From an uncultured Armatimonadota bacterium (GTDB lineage: Bacteria > Armatimonadota > Fimbriimonadia > Fimbriimonadales > Fimbriimonadaceae): a stretch of DNA of 64,000 nt. The notes under the pieces were generated by a model. That model saw nothing but the letters and a program-made list of their open reading frames with translations. It was not told where the DNA came from and searched no databases. The stretch covers positions 1-64,000 of the forward strand of contig CAIYLG010000047.1 of NCBI GenBank assembly GCA_903927025.1. The letters are read 5' to 3'. Made by a program: the position numbers and the translations under genes. Shown piece by piece: positions 8,683 to 15,712 of this stretch; position 1 is the first letter of the stretch; the number at the start of each line of letters is the position of its first letter.

Positions 8683-8898
8683 CTACTTCACACCCTTGAA
8701 ATCAGGGGGTGGTCCGCCAACTGCTCCGGGAGGAGGGCCCTTGGGCGCGAAGCCCTGGGGAACGCCCTTCATGTGACTCGGGTCGCGGTCACGGAAGGTC
8801 TTCTCCTCAGTTTTAGTGGCGGACGATTCACCGCCACCGGAGCAACCGACCATCATTGACGCGGTCAAGATGGTCAGCAGTAGGATGGCAATCCTCAT
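8683..8898 (-). CDS. Small Pro/Gly-rich lipoprotein (paralog 2)
   Basis: 71 residues with a signal peptide and lipobox MVGC at about residue 18. It carries the same TFRDRDPSH-xx-GVPxGF motif as the gene at 8302-8580, then a shorter GPPPGAVGGPPP tail. The start at 8898 is chosen because ATG overlaps the TGA of the pseudopilin gene (ATGA), implying coupled translation. That makes it a probable partner of the pilin-like protein at the envelope. The function is unknown, and I do not recognise the motif from any named family. Confidence 0.72.
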   Translation of the reverse strand: MRIAILLLTILTASMMVGCSGGGESSATKTEEKTFRDRDPSHMKGVPQGFAPKGPPPGAVGGPPPDFKGVK

Positions 8899-9764
8899 CT
8901 GTAGGCATCCCACATGTTCTGAGGATCGTGACCGCTGTCTCCCAGCGAGTAGGATGGACCAGTGATGTAAGTGTTGGATGGGTTCGGGTTCGTTTGAGCC
9001 GGATTCATCGACTTAGCATGGCCGTCCACGAATGCAAATGGAGCCTGGTTGGAGTACGGCGTGTAGACGCAGCCCCAGAGGTGATTTGCATTGACGGTGA
9101 TCGTCGTGTTGTAAGGCTTTGCCTTATATGGGTTTACCGTGTCGCCATGGCCGTTGGGCAGAAGACCTGCACCGCCGCTGCCATTGTCCCACCAGGTTAC
9201 GCCCGAGATGACGTCGCCCATTCCCCACAGGTTCTGGCCATCCGCTCGGGTTGCCATGAGGATGGTGTTTGCAGGCTGAGTGACCTGAGTACCGTTCGTG
9301 TAGGTGTTGCCCATCCAGCTTGGCTGAGCCACGCCCATAACGCCATACATATAGGTCTTGTATCCGTTGTTCGAGTCCTGCCAAAGGTAGCCGTTGGAGG
9401 CATAGGAGATTGCAACGCCTGGGTTGTTTGGCGGAAGCAGCCATGTGTACCAGCCAGCGGTGCTGAGCGTATCGGTTGGGTCGCGGAGAAGCGCAAGGCT
9501 CTTGATGTAAGGCTGGGTGCTCCAAGCCCAACCGCCGTCTCGCGGATACCACCATTGTGAACCGCAGCCTGCGGCAAACATGTCGTCAAAGTCGTTGTTG
9601 TACATCAGGATGGCAAGGCTTGCCTGCTTGATGTTCGAAACGGACGAGATCTTCTTCGCAGCGAGCTTCGCCTGAGCGAAGACTGGGAAGAGGATGGCAG
9701 CGAGAATCGCGATGATCGCGATGACAACTAGCAACTCAATTAATGTAAAGGCTTTCTTTTGCAT
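8895..9764 (-). CDS. Prepilin-type (H-X9-DG) secreted pseudopilin
   Basis: 289 residues. It begins with a class III prepilin leader, KKAFTLIELLVVIAIIAILA, with the prepilin peptidase cut expected before Phe5. The hydrophobic helix runs to about residue 30, ending in FPVFAQAKLAAKK. The C-terminal region contains APFAFVDGHAKSM, the H/DG-type feature of the large H-X9-DG pseudopilin families of Armatimonadota and Planctomycetes. Such proteins are exported through type IV pilus/type II secretion-like machinery. GAGGT lies 4-5 nt before the ATG. The gene overlaps the next lipoprotein gene by 4 nt and follows a GntR/LacI-type regulator gene. Confidence 0.88.
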   Translation of the reverse strand: MQKKAFTLIELLVVIAIIAILAAILFPVFAQAKLAAKKISSVSNIKQASLAILMYNNDFDDMFAAGCGSQWWYPRDGGWAWSTQPYIKSLALLRDPTDTLSTAGWYTWLLPPNNPGVAISYASNGYLWQDSNNGYKTYMYGVMGVAQPSWMGNTYTNGTQVTQPANTILMATRADGQNLWGMGDVISGVTWWDNGSGGAGLLPNGHGDTVNPYKAKPYNTTITVNANHLWGCVYTPYSNQAPFAFVDGHAKSMNPAQTNPNPSNTYITGPSYSLGDSGHDPQNMWDAYR

Positions 9765-9812
9765 TTCTACCTCAATGTAGATTTCTTGATAATGGCTGAG
9801 AGATCCCGCCCC

Positions 9813-11009
9813 TTAGGGACGGTACGGATGAACAAGATCTGATCCCCTCTCGGAGTCAGAAGAACGATCCTCGACTGGACCTTTATGGCCGAGAGAGGCG
9901 GACGAACGAAACGTAGTGGAAACCGTCCATTGGTCGCGCGGAGCCCCACAGCTTCCGCGAACCACTAGCTGCGCAGGAACAACGACTCTTACGGCACGGG
10001 CCGATGGTTCGCTGAGCCGGCAACAGACTCGATCAAAGAGGATGTCGGCCATCTGCGCCCAGTCAAAGGCCACAGTGGTAGCCCCGACTTGCACACGACC
10101 GGAGAATGGGTCATCGGAACCCATTGTCACAACCGCCAGCGAATCTGGGATAGAAACGCCAACCCTGGACGCTGCCTGAAGCAGGTCCTCCATGATATGG
10201 TCTTGCATGACGAAAACGGCATCTGGAGCGTCTGGCTCAGCCAGCCTTCTTTCGAGGGCTGAAGTGTCGCCGATGACGCTGCCGCTGGTGCGGGTGAATA
10301 AAAAGTCTCTTGGTTCTGGCTGCAGTCCTGCTTCGAACATTCCTTCGAGGTAGCCGCCAAACCGCTCTTGAGTGGTGTCCAGGCTGTCCAGCATGCCGAC
10401 AATGCCGATCCGGCGTCGACCTTGGGAAGCCAGGTGCTTCACAGCAGCCTTGGCGCCTTTAAAGACATCGCAGGCGACAACGTCTGTCTCAATCCCGCGC
10501 AGACCGTGATCTACTGCAACAACCGGCATCGCACGGAGAACCGAGTTGATGCGCTCTGAGTCTGGATTGATGGTTTTGGACCAAACCACGGCAGCCGCAA
10601 GTCGATGAGACTTGCAGTACTCAAGCGCACCTTCCGTCTTCATGACTCGCGAGTCCACGTGAGTGAGGACCAAACCGTGGCTCTGCAGTCGAGCGTTTAA
10701 CGCAAAGAAGAGGTCTGGAACAACGGTACCGGCGTCATCGACAAAGCCAACCACCTGGCGGGTTCCAGTGCTCTGCCCCATGCGGGCGGAGACGCCACGA
10801 TTTGGGATGCTCTCAGCCCACCCTGAACTTACGAGCTGCTGGAGGGCGCGACGAACCGTAGTCCGACTCACACCAAAACTATCTACTAGCTCCCGCTCAG
10901 TCGGAAGCAGGGATCCCAGGACAATTGAGCCTGCTCGGATCTTCTCCTGCAATGTTTCCGCAACTTCGCGGTAGCCACTTACGCGGTGGCTGTTTTCCAC
11001 TAAGGGCAT
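9813..11009 (-). CDS. GntR-HTH / LacI-type ligand-binding transcriptional regulator
   Basis: 398 residues. Residues ~10-75 are a GntR winged helix (LPTERELVDSFGVSRTTVRRALQQL). From ~85 a LacI/GalR-type periplasmic-binding-protein fold follows (VVGFVDDAG, RRIGIVGMLDSLDTTQERFGGY, PDAVFVMQDHIMEDLL). The architecture matches AraR-like sugar-responsive repressors. The fold should end near residue 350 (VVPAQLVVRGSCG). The last ~45 residues are an unusual Ser/Arg-rich tail, possibly from loss of an original stop. GGGAGG lies about 12 nt before the ATG. It may control the pseudopilin-lipoprotein genes just downstream, or itself. Confidence 0.87.
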   Translation of the reverse strand: MPLVENSHRVSGYREVAETLQEKIRAGSIVLGSLLPTERELVDSFGVSRTTVRRALQQLVSSGWAESIPNRGVSARMGQSTGTRQVVGFVDDAGTVVPDLFFALNARLQSHGLVLTHVDSRVMKTEGALEYCKSHRLAAAVVWSKTINPDSERINSVLRAMPVVAVDHGLRGIETDVVACDVFKGAKAAVKHLASQGRRRIGIVGMLDSLDTTQERFGGYLEGMFEAGLQPEPRDFLFTRTSGSVIGDTSALERRLAEPDAPDAVFVMQDHIMEDLLQAASRVGVSIPDSLAVVTMGSDDPFSGRVQVGATTVAFDWAQMADILFDRVCCRLSEPSARAVRVVVPAQLVVRGSCGAPRDQWTVSTTFRSSASLGHKGPVEDRSSDSERGSDLVHPYRP

Positions 11010-11041
11010 GGTATCACATTTCCTCCCTTAGGCCAAGCGAA

Positions 11042-11103
11042 TTGTCCACATCATGTATGCATTTCGTGTAGGCAAACCCACAAATTGGTTTACTTGTCCA
11101 CAT
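11042..11103 (-). promoter_or_regulatory. Direct repeats TTGTCCACAT upstream of the GntR/LacI gene
   Basis: The 10-mer TTGTCCACAT (ATGTGGACAA on the minus strand) occurs at 11042-11051 and 11094-11103, 52 bp apart start to start. Both copies are in the 96-bp gap between the two regulator genes. Near-whole-turn spacing (about five turns) would suit a looping repressor, so these are candidate operators for the regulator at 9813-11009. Confidence 0.35.
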
Positions 11104-11105
11104 GG

Positions 11106-12134
11106 TTACTTTGACTCCCTGTGGATGGGGTGGCCAGTGGATTCGCGAATATCTAGGCCGCATGGATAGATAAAGAAGTGTGATTCCGTCTTTTCTGCTT
11201 CGATGTAGGCGATCAGCTTTGTGGTGGCGTCATACGCCATCTGTTCGATCGGCTGACTGATTGCGGTGAGGCGAGGACGGGTGGTTTCACAAAATGCGGT
11301 TGAGTCATATCCAATGACGCTGAGGTCACCCGGAACCGAAATGCCAAGCTGTTCCGCCTTACGCAGGGCATAAACAGCGTGGAGTTCGCTGAACATGATC
11401 ATCGCGGTCGGTCGATCTGGCGCAGAGACGAATTCGGCCATTTCGTCGCACTCTTGGCTCCAATAAAGAAGTTCGTCCTCTCGACAGGTCAGACCATGCT
11501 CTGCCATTGCAGACATGAAGGCGGCCGTTCTGACTCTTCCTTCTGCAGTGGTGTGGTTGAAGTGATCCGATAGGAATGTGATCTTTCGATGGCCCAGTTC
11601 CACCAGATGAGTTACTGCCAGGCGCAGACCCTGTTCATTGTCGCAACAGAACCTAGGAACTTCGGGGCCCTCTCCGGCGGGGGCGTGCATCATCACAATC
11701 GGCATTTTGGAGAGACCGATCGATTCCGCACTCTCTCGGGTGTAATCCGGCTTGCACCACAGAAGGCCATCAAATCTTCCGTCGTTGAGCTGACCGTTTG
11801 TGGAGGACATCGCCAATTTCGGGCAAATGGTGAGGCTGTACTCGGACTGAAATGTTGCCGTCATCGCGCCATTCAGAAGCGCAGCGAAGTAACCATCTGC
11901 TTCTCCAATGCGGCCAAAGTGGCTGAATACGAGGCCAATGGTGTTGGTCTTCTGCTGCCGAAAGCTGCGGGCAAGACGGTTCGGCTGGTACCGGAGGTCG
12001 GCTGCAACGCGACGAATATTGGCAGCCGTTTGCGCACTTACGCGAACGGTGGAACCTGTTCCGTGCAGGACCTTGGACACGGCCATCGCCGAGACCCCTG
12101 CCGCTTCCGCTACATCGCGAATCGTGGTTGCCAT
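11106..12134 (-). CDS. LacI family transcriptional repressor
   Basis: 342 residues. Residues 3-55 hold the LacI helix-turn-helix and hinge (TIRDVAEAAGVSAMAVSKVLHG, YQPNRLARSFRQQ). The rest is the ligand-binding core (TNTIGLVFSHFG; RFDGLLWC; GHRKITFLSDHFN; PTAMIMFSELHAVYALRKAE; DLSVIGYDSTAFCE). The ligand is likely a sugar or sugar derivative by family. Two palindromic operators overlap the start region, which argues strongly for autorepression. The ATG at 12134 is only 1 nt from the nearer operator and no Shine-Dalgarno sequence fits between them. Confidence 0.92.
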   Translation of the reverse strand: MATTIRDVAEAAGVSAMAVSKVLHGTGSTVRVSAQTAANIRRVAADLRYQPNRLARSFRQQKTNTIGLVFSHFGRIGEADGYFAALLNGAMTATFQSEYSLTICPKLAMSSTNGQLNDGRFDGLLWCKPDYTRESAESIGLSKMPIVMMHAPAGEGPEVPRFCCDNEQGLRLAVTHLVELGHRKITFLSDHFNHTTAEGRVRTAAFMSAMAEHGLTCREDELLYWSQECDEMAEFVSAPDRPTAMIMFSELHAVYALRKAEQLGISVPGDLSVIGYDSTAFCETTRPRLTAISQPIEQMAYDATTKLIAYIEAEKTESHFFIYPCGLDIRESTGHPIHRESK

Positions 12135-12135
12135 T

Positions 12136-12151
12136 GATATACGGGTATATC
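12136..12151. promoter_or_regulatory. Proximal LacI-type operator
   Basis: GATATACGGGTATATC is a palindrome with 7-bp arms around a GG centre. It ends 1 nt upstream of the lacI-type start codon. The length and near-central CG step are typical of LacI/GalR operators. Confidence 0.75.
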
Positions 12152-12159
12152 GCTCATCC

Positions 12160-12175
12160 GATATACCCGTATATC
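12160..12175. promoter_or_regulatory. Distal LacI-type operator
   Basis: GATATACCCGTATATC is the exact reverse complement of the proximal operator. The two centres are 24 bp apart. Two repressor dimers could bind side by side over the promoter. Confidence 0.75.
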
Positions 12176-12433
12176 ATATCTTCCCTTTTCCTGTTTCGCT
12201 AGGGGATTGGCGAAAATTGAGGGATTCTGACTAGGAAATGAGCGGTTTGGTGGGCCAAATGGGGCGCAGGCCTTTTTATAGGGGAAGTTTTCCGGATCGG
12301 GATAGATAGTGCTTCGTTCGGCTGAAAGTTAGTCGTAGCTTCCAACTGTCCCTTGCCTCCTAACTTACTCTCGCTTCCAACTATCGCTTGCCGATCTGTT
12401 TGTTCTCACCTTCAACTTCGCATGTCCGCTTGG
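12176..12433. other. Gene-free region with an imperfect direct repeat
   Basis: No open frame here looks protein-like. A 20-nt imperfect direct repeat, GCTTCCAACT followed by a CTTGCC-ending segment, occurs at 12338-12357 and 12373-12392 (35-bp period). AT-rich stretches such as CTTTTTATAGG near 12272-12282 could hold a plus-strand promoter. Confidence 0.4.
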
Positions 12434-12617
12434 CGCTGGACGTTCTTCTTCCAGCGTCTTCGATCCGCGCTAAACGCTCGCGCCTCGCTGTGAGCGATGA
12501 ACTCGGCCCTTCGGCCTCAAACAGCACCGCTCCCGTACAGCGGGGCAGGCTTTCGGCGCGGATCAGCCTGTCCCGACTTCAGTCGGGAGGCGCTTCCAGA
12601 AGAACCAAAGTGGTTCT
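12434..12617 (+). ncRNA. Candidate structured RNA (serial hairpins)
   Basis: Six stem-loops follow one another in about 185 nt: CGCTGGA/TCCAGCG (12434-12456), CGCTC/GAGCG (12475-12496), GGCC-CTTC-GGCC (12505-12516), CCGCT/AGCGG (12527-12543), TCCCGACT/AGTCGGGA (12571-12588) and AGAACCA/TGGTTCT (12601-12617). The last is followed by CTTTCCGGATTTTG. No reading frame looks coding. It could be a small RNA or a degenerate repeat element. The strand is uncertain, with plus preferred because of the T-rich end. Confidence 0.35.
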
Positions 12618-12815
12618 CTTTCCGGATTTTGTTCGGGAGGTGTGGGCTTTGTAGAGGTTCAATGGCTGCCTTCCAGTCATCCTTGTCTGGGTCCGGGTCC
12701 GGAAGAAGAACGGCCAGCGCCGAGCGCCATGCGACAGTTAGAAGTACCCGCCAACAATCATTGGTTAGAAGAAATACTCCGCGAGTCGGCTAAACCCACG
12801 CGCGGCCATCACCTC
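12618..12815. other. Gene-free region before the VWA gene 3' end
   Basis: About 200 bp with no plausible gene. Short frames here lack protein-like composition, and I see no conserved element. Confidence 0.4.
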
Positions 12816-12853
12816 AAAGTGGAGCGTCCCTATTCATCGGGACGCTTCACTTT
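12816..12853 (-). terminator. Strong hairpin at the 3' end of the VWA/FHA operon
   Basis: A 15-bp stem (AAAGTG-GAGCGTCCC paired with GGGACGCT-CACTTT, one G-U) has an 8-nt loop and begins 4 nt after the VWA stop. There is no T-tract beyond it on the minus strand (GAGGTGATGG), so a Rho-independent role is likely but not perfect. Confidence 0.6.
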
Positions 12854-12856
12854 GGG

Positions 12857-14227
12857 CTAGCTGTTCTTCTTGCCTTGGTCCAGGTGAAGCATGGTCCCCA
12901 TGAGCGTCTTCTCGGCTTGGCCCTTGTCTCCGCTTTGGATGGCTCGGAGTGCCATCGTGACTTCTTGCGCCTCGATGGTGCGTCCCTCTTGCGCCAGGAG
13001 CATTTGGGTTTTTTGGAGTTCCTGGATCGCACCCATTTGGGTGAGGACGCCGGTCTTCATTCCGAGGATGGTCTTCTCGACTGCCTTCGAGGCAAGGGCG
13101 ACCTGGGCAGCTCCTGCGACTCTTGGGTTCTGGGCGACCGTGTATCGGGCGGCATCGGCGGTGAACTCGATGATGAAGTCGAGGTCGATCACTTCTGTCT
13201 TGCTTGAGACAAGATCATCGTAGGACAGCTTTCCGTGCGCAACGCGGTAGTGGCCCAATGGGTGATTGGCAAAGTCAAAGTCGAATACCTGCTGGATGCT
13301 GGCTCCGCGCTCTAAGTCTGCCAACGGCAGCGAAACTTCTCCGGTTGGCGATGCCTGGGGAGATCGCAGAGTGACCCACCGAGCAACTTTCAGCTCAAGC
13401 TTGAGGTTCCTCGCAACGCTGGTCATGAGCTTGTCGAGTTCCAAACGGAAGACTTCCGGGATCATCTCCGGGCGAGGAATATAGTAGTAGTTCCCTCCTG
13501 CGCGCTTGGCCATGCTGGCGAGCAGCTCTTCGTTGTAGTCCGGACCAAAGCCAAGGAAGGTGCTGGTGATGCCGCGCGATTTGATCTCACCCGCGTGGGC
13601 GACGAGTGCCGAAAAGTCCTTGATTCCCGCCGTGGGGTCGCCATCGGTGAGGACCACCAGTCGAGTCGCTCGACCGGGATCGGTCGTCGCCATCACCTGC
13701 TGGGCGCCGAGGGCCAATCCGTCGTAAAGATTGGTGGTATTTCCTGGGATCAGCCGCTGAATGCCATCCTTGATCGGCTGCTTATTCGTCACCCGCTGCG
13801 GCGGCATGAGGACGTCGACCGTTTCCTCGAACGTGACGATGCTGAGTACGTCGTTGGGGCCAAGCATATCCACCACAAATCCGCAGGCCTGCTTCACGTA
13901 TTCGAGCGGAGGACCTTCCATCGAACCAGAACGGTCGATGACCAAACACAAATTCAGTGGTGTGCGAGAACTGCCGCCCATCACAGGAGTGCCGGCGCCT
14001 GTGAACTCCACGATGAACTGCTCGCGGGCGGGTCCGTTTGCCATCGTCGCCTCGCGGCCAGCAATGACTTCTGCCATGAGGCCCTTGCCGTTGTCGACCA
14101 TGGGCGCCATCGCGGTGGTTTTCAGCGGGTCAAAGGGGGCCATTGCCTGGGTCCGCAACGGGTCACCGAGACCTGGCGCTCCGGTGAGCATTGTGCGGTT
14201 AGGATCAATTCGTTGCGTTGGGTCCAT
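12857..14227 (-). CDS. VWA domain protein with N-terminal TxAMAP repeats
   Basis: 456 residues. A von Willebrand A domain at about 90-270 has an intact MIDAS: D98-x-S100-x-S102 (LVIDRSGSM), a TNLYDGL threonine motif and VVLTDGDPT. A beta-rich region and a helical C-terminus (about 350-456) follow. No signal peptide is visible, so it is probably cytoplasmic. The N-terminal ~45 residues are disordered-looking and hold DPLRTQAMAP and DPLKTTAMAP. Similar T-x-A-F-A-P motifs sit in the adjacent FHA protein. FHA domains bind phosphothreonine, so these threonines may be docking sites (inference). It is the last gene of the FHA operon, 24 nt after the preceding stop. Confidence 0.87.
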   Translation of the reverse strand: MDPTQRIDPNRTMLTGAPGLGDPLRTQAMAPFDPLKTTAMAPMVDNGKGLMAEVIAGREATMANGPAREQFIVEFTGAGTPVMGGSSRTPLNLCLVIDRSGSMEGPPLEYVKQACGFVVDMLGPNDVLSIVTFEETVDVLMPPQRVTNKQPIKDGIQRLIPGNTTNLYDGLALGAQQVMATTDPGRATRLVVLTDGDPTAGIKDFSALVAHAGEIKSRGITSTFLGFGPDYNEELLASMAKRAGGNYYYIPRPEMIPEVFRLELDKLMTSVARNLKLELKVARWVTLRSPQASPTGEVSLPLADLERGASIQQVFDFDFANHPLGHYRVAHGKLSYDDLVSSKTEVIDLDFIIEFTADAARYTVAQNPRVAGAAQVALASKAVEKTILGMKTGVLTQMGAIQELQKTQMLLAQEGRTIEAQEVTMALRAIQSGDKGQAEKTLMGTMLHLDQGKKNS

Positions 14228-14251
14228 ATTGAGAAGATTGCTCCAATGATT

Positions 14252-15709
14252 CTATGCGGGTTCGACTCGAAAAGTGGTTGAACCCAATTTCAGCATATCG
14301 CCTGGTCCTGCTGTCGCTTGGGAGACGCGCTGACCGTTCAAAAAGGTTCCGTTCGTGCTGCCGAGATCGGTGACGGCGAGTCCGCCGGCTCCGGGCTGCA
14401 GCACAGCATGACGGCGGGATGCTCCGGCGTCAAATGACATTGGGATAGCGGGACAATCTCGTCCGACCTCTAACGGACCAGGAACGGAGAACCGCTGACC
14501 CATCAGAGGGCCGTCCATTGCGGTAAGGGCAAACCCGACCATCGCCTGCACCGGCGCAAAGGCTACGGTGGGGTTGGAGGAGGCCGGAGCAAACGCTTGA
14601 GTTGGCTGCCCACCCATGGGCATCATTCCCTGCATGGGTCCAGGGCCTGGCGTGGGCTGGGCGAACGGTACGGTGCCTCGGGTCGGCTGGGCCTGCATCG
14701 GTTGGCCTTGGGGCGCGTAGCCGGGAGCCGGGCCGCCGATTGGGTATGCCTGGCCGGCGTACGCCTCGGGTCCTCTCGCAGGGGCGGCATGTCCCTTTAG
14801 CAAGAATTGGAGAATGTATCCACCCACTTGGATCTGGGCCCCGTGCATCAGGGCAACCTGGCCAATTCGCTGCCCGTTGACAAAAGTTCCGATTGGAGAG
14901 CCGTTGTCGGTAAGGATGTAGTGCTGACCCTGCCGGGTGATGGAGGCGTGGATGGGGGCGATGTTTGCATCTCCAAACAGCGGCACTTGGGCTGATTCGC
15001 TTCGACCAATAAACGTCTGATTTCCGTCGATGCTCCACTCTTTGCCTTCATTCCGCCCCAACGAGAGTCGGAGCCAGGCGCTTCGTGCAAATCGCTCGAC
15101 AAGGCCAATGAAGAGGGCAATCATCGCCCCGAGAAGCACAGCAGTAAGAGCCCTGCCGAGGATTCCAACTTCACCAGAGTGCTGGCCTCGCGCAGATAGG
15201 ATCGCACCCCCGACGATGTCGCTTACCGGATCAAAGCATGCACCGGAGATGGCACCACCGATTGCACCGCCCAGGAATCCTTGAATCGTACGCTTGGGAG
15301 TCAGTGAACTCGCGCCGATCCCTCCACCCAGCATCATCCCGATCGGGATGAAGACGAGGATACGCGCCGCCATTCTCGCGGGCATCGGTGCTTCTGAGAC
15401 AAAAATGTCCGGGCGAAAGCAAAGGTGAAGCAGGGTGCTTCCAAGCCCAGAGCCGAAGGTGGCACCTACCGCACCAAAGATGAGCCCAAGACCAAGACCG
15501 CGGCTGGTGTGAATCTTGCCGCCTCGAGTGTATCCCTCCAATCCGCCAACGGCAAGGCCGATGACCGACCCCAGGATAAGGATGAACGTGCCTTCCCAAA
15601 CGCCCCAACTGGCCGAATAGATATTCTTCGGCGCGCTTGGCTCCAAAAGAGCCCAGACGAGCAGACCTGCGGTGCCGCCCACTAGGAATTTGAGAATGAC
15701 GCTACCCAT
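14252..15709 (-). CDS. Membrane protein with two FHA domains
   Basis: 485 residues. Residues 1-200 are Gly/Ala-rich with several membrane helices (FLVGGTAGLLVWALLE, GTFILILGSVIGLAVGG and others). FHA domain 1 is at about 225-300 (FIGRSESAQVPL, APIHASI, GTFVNGQRIG). A Pro/Gln/Met-rich linker of about 80 residues follows. FHA domain 2 is at about 395-480 (LEVGRDCPAIP, ASRRHAVL, LGSTNGTFLNGQRV). FHA2 keeps the G-R, S-R-R-H and N-G phosphothreonine-binding residues. FHA1 has IHA in place of SRxH and may be weaker. The linker contains TQAFAP and TVAFAP. It starts 3 nt after the preceding FHA gene and likely acts with it and the VWA protein. Confidence 0.88.
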   Translation of the reverse strand: MGSVILKFLVGGTAGLLVWALLEPSAPKNIYSASWGVWEGTFILILGSVIGLAVGGLEGYTRGGKIHTSRGLGLGLIFGAVGATFGSGLGSTLLHLCFRPDIFVSEAPMPARMAARILVFIPIGMMLGGGIGASSLTPKRTIQGFLGGAIGGAISGACFDPVSDIVGGAILSARGQHSGEVGILGRALTAVLLGAMIALFIGLVERFARSAWLRLSLGRNEGKEWSIDGNQTFIGRSESAQVPLFGDANIAPIHASITRQGQHYILTDNGSPIGTFVNGQRIGQVALMHGAQIQVGGYILQFLLKGHAAPARGPEAYAGQAYPIGGPAPGYAPQGQPMQAQPTRGTVPFAQPTPGPGPMQGMMPMGGQPTQAFAPASSNPTVAFAPVQAMVGFALTAMDGPLMGQRFSVPGPLEVGRDCPAIPMSFDAGASRRHAVLQPGAGGLAVTDLGSTNGTFLNGQRVSQATAGPGDMLKLGSTTFRVEPA

Positions 15710-15712
15710 TTA

